The translations under genes and the position numbers were made by a program. From an uncultured Flavobacteriales bacterium (GTDB lineage Bacteria; Bacteroidota; Bacteroidia; Flavobacteriales_D; Crocinitomicaceae), in contig CAJQOB010000296.1 of the NCBI GenBank assembly GCA_905479845.1, positions 1 through 8,659 on the forward strand: a stretch of 8,659 nucleotides of DNA, in the 5' to 3' direction. The stretch's first letter is position 1; the number at the start of each line of letters is the position of its first letter. Below, piece by piece: positions 7,279-8,659 of this stretch. The notes beneath the pieces were generated by a model. The model did no database searches and had not been told where the DNA came from. It saw only the letters and a program-made list of their open reading frames with translations.

Positions 7279-7281
7279 TCC

Positions 7282-8289
7282 CTACCACTTACGGTCGAAT
7301 CCTGCATCGACCATTTCTTCTTTTCTTACTGTTTTCAACGCAAAATTGAACCCTTCATATACAGAGTACGCTCCGTGATTTCCGTATTTGTCCAATGCTA
7401 AAAATCCTACTTGAAGCCCTGTTAAATCTTCATGCTTTCGAATGATTCTCTCGACAGCCATTTCGCAAGCCTGTTGCGGATGATGACCTTGTCGCATCAA
7501 TTCCACAACCGTATGACTTCCTGCAATTCGAATTACCGCTTCTCCAAGTCCTGTAGCGCAAGCAGCGCCAATTTCATTATCAACAAAGAGTCCTGCGCCA
7601 ATAATTGGTGAATCACCAACACGTCCGTGCAATTTGTACGCCCAGCCACTTGTTGTACACGCCCCACTCAGATTCCCATGAGCATCTAAAGCAAGCATTC
7701 CGATAGTATCATGGTTTTCATGATTGATTTCAGGTTTCTTGAAAACATCCTTGTTCTCCTTCTTCCATTTCTTCCAATCCTTCTTCACCTCTTTGATCGG
7801 CATCTTAGCTTTTCCATGGCCGTAGTCCAACGCGAATTCACGCGCTCCTTCTCCGACCAACATTACATGCTTTGTGCTGTCCATGACTTCACGAGCAACA
7901 GAAATTGGATGAGCAATACCTTCCAAACAACCAACAGCACCACAACGTGATTTATGATCCATGATGCAAGCATCCAATGTCACGTGTCCATCGCGATCAG
8001 GTCGACCTCCAACACCAACACTACGATTGGTCAAATCAGCTTCAGTTACCATCACTCCTTTTTCTACAGCATCAAGCGAAGTTCCATTACTATCGATTTC
8101 TTTCCATGCTTCGGCATTAGCAGCCAAACCATGATTCCAAGTAGAAATAACGATTGTTTTTCTAGCAATTCGAAACTTATTTTCCGTCGATTTCTCAATC
8201 AATTCAGCCGCTTTTGATGGCTTGATGAAACTCATTGCCGCTCCAACCAAACCAAGCTTAAAGAAGGTTCTACGTTTTAAATCGTTCAT
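7282..8289 (-). CDS. N4-(beta-N-acetylglucosaminyl)-L-asparaginase (glycosylasparaginase), Tat-exported
   Basis: This 335-residue Ntn-hydrolase should cleave GlcNAc-Asn, the protein-sugar bond left after N-glycoproteins are degraded (EC 3.5.1.26). It resembles the Flavobacterium enzyme closely in pattern. A twin-arginine signal leads it: KRRTFFKLGLVGAAMSF, with Arg6-Arg7. The family hallmark is NHDTIGMLALD: self-cleavage between Asp194 and Thr195 would expose Thr195 as nucleophile and give alpha (to 194) and beta (195-335) chains. Substrate-site segments are also present: STWNHG (Trp51), HGRVGDSP (Arg223, Asp226) and ATGLGE (Thr246, Gly247). A Lys-rich stretch (about 160-190) precedes the cleavage site, as in relatives. 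The start overlaps the mltG stop by one base, and the stop is 3 bases before the mannosidase start. Ordinary L-asparaginase or isoaspartyl peptidase is less likely because the TIGM and GRVGDSP contexts fit glycosylasparaginase. Confidence 0.92.
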   Translation of the reverse strand: MNDLKRRTFFKLGLVGAAMSFIKPSKAAELIEKSTENKFRIARKTIVISTWNHGLAANAEAWKEIDSNGTSLDAVEKGVMVTEADLTNRSVGVGGRPDRDGHVTLDACIMDHKSRCGAVGCLEGIAHPISVAREVMDSTKHVMLVGEGAREFALDYGHGKAKMPIKEVKKDWKKWKKENKDVFKKPEINHENHDTIGMLALDAHGNLSGACTTSGWAYKLHGRVGDSPIIGAGLFVDNEIGAACATGLGEAVIRIAGSHTVVELMRQGHHPQQACEMAVERIIRKHEDLTGLQVGFLALDKYGNHGAYSVYEGFNFALKTVRKEEMVDAGFDRKW

Positions 8290-8291
8290 TA
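8287..8291 (-). promoter_or_regulatory. TAATG stop/start overlap (translational coupling)
   Basis: On the minus strand the TAA stop of mltG (8291-8289) shares its last A with the ATG of the glycosylasparaginase gene (8289-8287). The two genes must share a transcript, and re-initiation after mltG is the likely way the second is translated. The Tat signal that follows immediately supports this start. Confidence 0.75.
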
Positions 8292-8659
8292 TTTATTCTT
8301 TAAATATTCTTTCAACCAAATTCGATAGGCCGCGACATTCTTATTGTGTTCTGCATTTGTCGTAGCAAAATTGTGGTGTCCTGTCCCGTCTCCACAAAGG
8401 AAAATGTAACTCACATCAGCAGGGTTCAATACGGCATCAACAACCTTGTAAGGCGGCAAACAAATTGGCCCTGGGGGAATTCCCCTGTAGATGTACGTGT
8501 TGTAAGGACAATCTTTATCACGATGTACGTCCAGTAGGCGCTCTACGCCCTTCAAACGATCTGGCCAACAAAACTTAAAGGTTGGATCTGCCTGCAAGGG
8601 AATTCCTTGCTCAATTCTATTCAAGTACAGTTTCGCGATGATCGGCCACTCCTCTGGAA
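8289..8659 (-). CDS. mltG: Endolytic murein transglycosylase MltG (YceG-like), C-terminal part
   Basis: The visible 122 codons are the C-terminal third of MltG, an inner-membrane lytic transglycosylase that cuts nascent glycan strands and sets their length. The frame is open to the right edge; a TTG at 8624 is an internal Leu, not the start, since conserved family sequence continues upstream (PEEWPIIAKLYLNRI). Recognisable segments are LYLNRIEQGIPLQADPTFKF, CPYNTYIYRGIPPGPICLP, VVDAVLNPADVSYIFLCGDGTGHHNFA and the closing AEHNKNVAAYRIWLKEYL. The catalytic Glu of the family lies just upstream of the visible part and cannot be checked here; nor can the N-terminal membrane anchor. It is the most upstream visible gene of the minus-strand unit, so the promoter must lie outside the window. 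Confidence 0.93.
   Translation of the reverse strand, partial: PEEWPIIAKLYLNRIEQGIPLQADPTFKFCWPDRLKGVERLLDVHRDKDCPYNTYIYRGIPPGPICLPPYKVVDAVLNPADVSYIFLCGDGTGHHNFATTNAEHNKNVAAYRIWLKEYLKNK

Noticed and set aside
8622..8624. TTG as the start codon of the rightmost minus-strand gene
   Set aside because: The frame stays open to the edge and upstream codons encode conserved MltG sequence (PEEWPIIAKLY), so the codon is an internal Leu.
1..8659. Mobile element, CRISPR array, tRNA/rRNA or phage-defence island
   Set aside because: I saw no transposase, integrase, repeat-spacer pattern, cloverleaf or known defence domain; coding looks uniform in style across the window.

Overview
The window looks like chromosomal DNA of a Bacteroidota bacterium, most likely a marine or freshwater Flavobacteriales (Crocinitomicaceae/Cryomorphaceae-like). 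Reasons: moderately AT-rich DNA with no clear Shine-Dalgarno sequences, short K-x-L-L signal peptides ending in HAQ or FAQ, a lipoprotein GH25 muramidase, a secreted GH2 beta-mannosidase, and a Flavobacterium-type glycosylasparaginase. The exact taxon is an inference. There are eight genes: five on the plus strand (1-4775), then three on the minus strand (4786-8659), meeting tail to tail across only 10 bases. Both outer genes run off the window.

Plus strand. The window opens inside a large protein with a helical body and a C-terminal beta-strand-rich domain resembling an outer-membrane barrel. Its stop codon overlaps the start of a secreted trypsin-like serine protease (TAATG), so the two are probably co-translated. 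After a 154-base gap with two small inverted repeats come a lipoprotein GH25 lysozyme, a small secreted protein of unknown function, and a small cytoplasmic protein of unknown function with a CxC motif. These three are packed tightly (31 and 5 bases apart). For the lysozyme and the small secreted protein, the longest open frame begins at a TTG and hides the signal peptide; the internal ATG is preferred in both.

Minus strand. Reading from the right edge there are the C-terminal third of the endolytic murein transglycosylase MltG, a Tat-exported N4-(beta-N-acetylglucosaminyl)-L-asparaginase (glycosylasparaginase), and a secreted GH2 beta-mannosidase. They are joined by a TAATG overlap and a 3-base gap, so they form one transcription unit. 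The last two enzymes cut two linkages of the N-glycan core (Man-beta-GlcNAc and GlcNAc-Asn), which suggests extracytoplasmic breakdown of N-glycoproteins.

No RNA genes, CRISPR arrays, insertion sequences or phage genes were seen. The least explained parts are the overlapping barrel-protein/protease pair, the CxC protein, and the link between MltG and N-glycan catabolism. I found no clear evidence for a complete new defence or mobile system.
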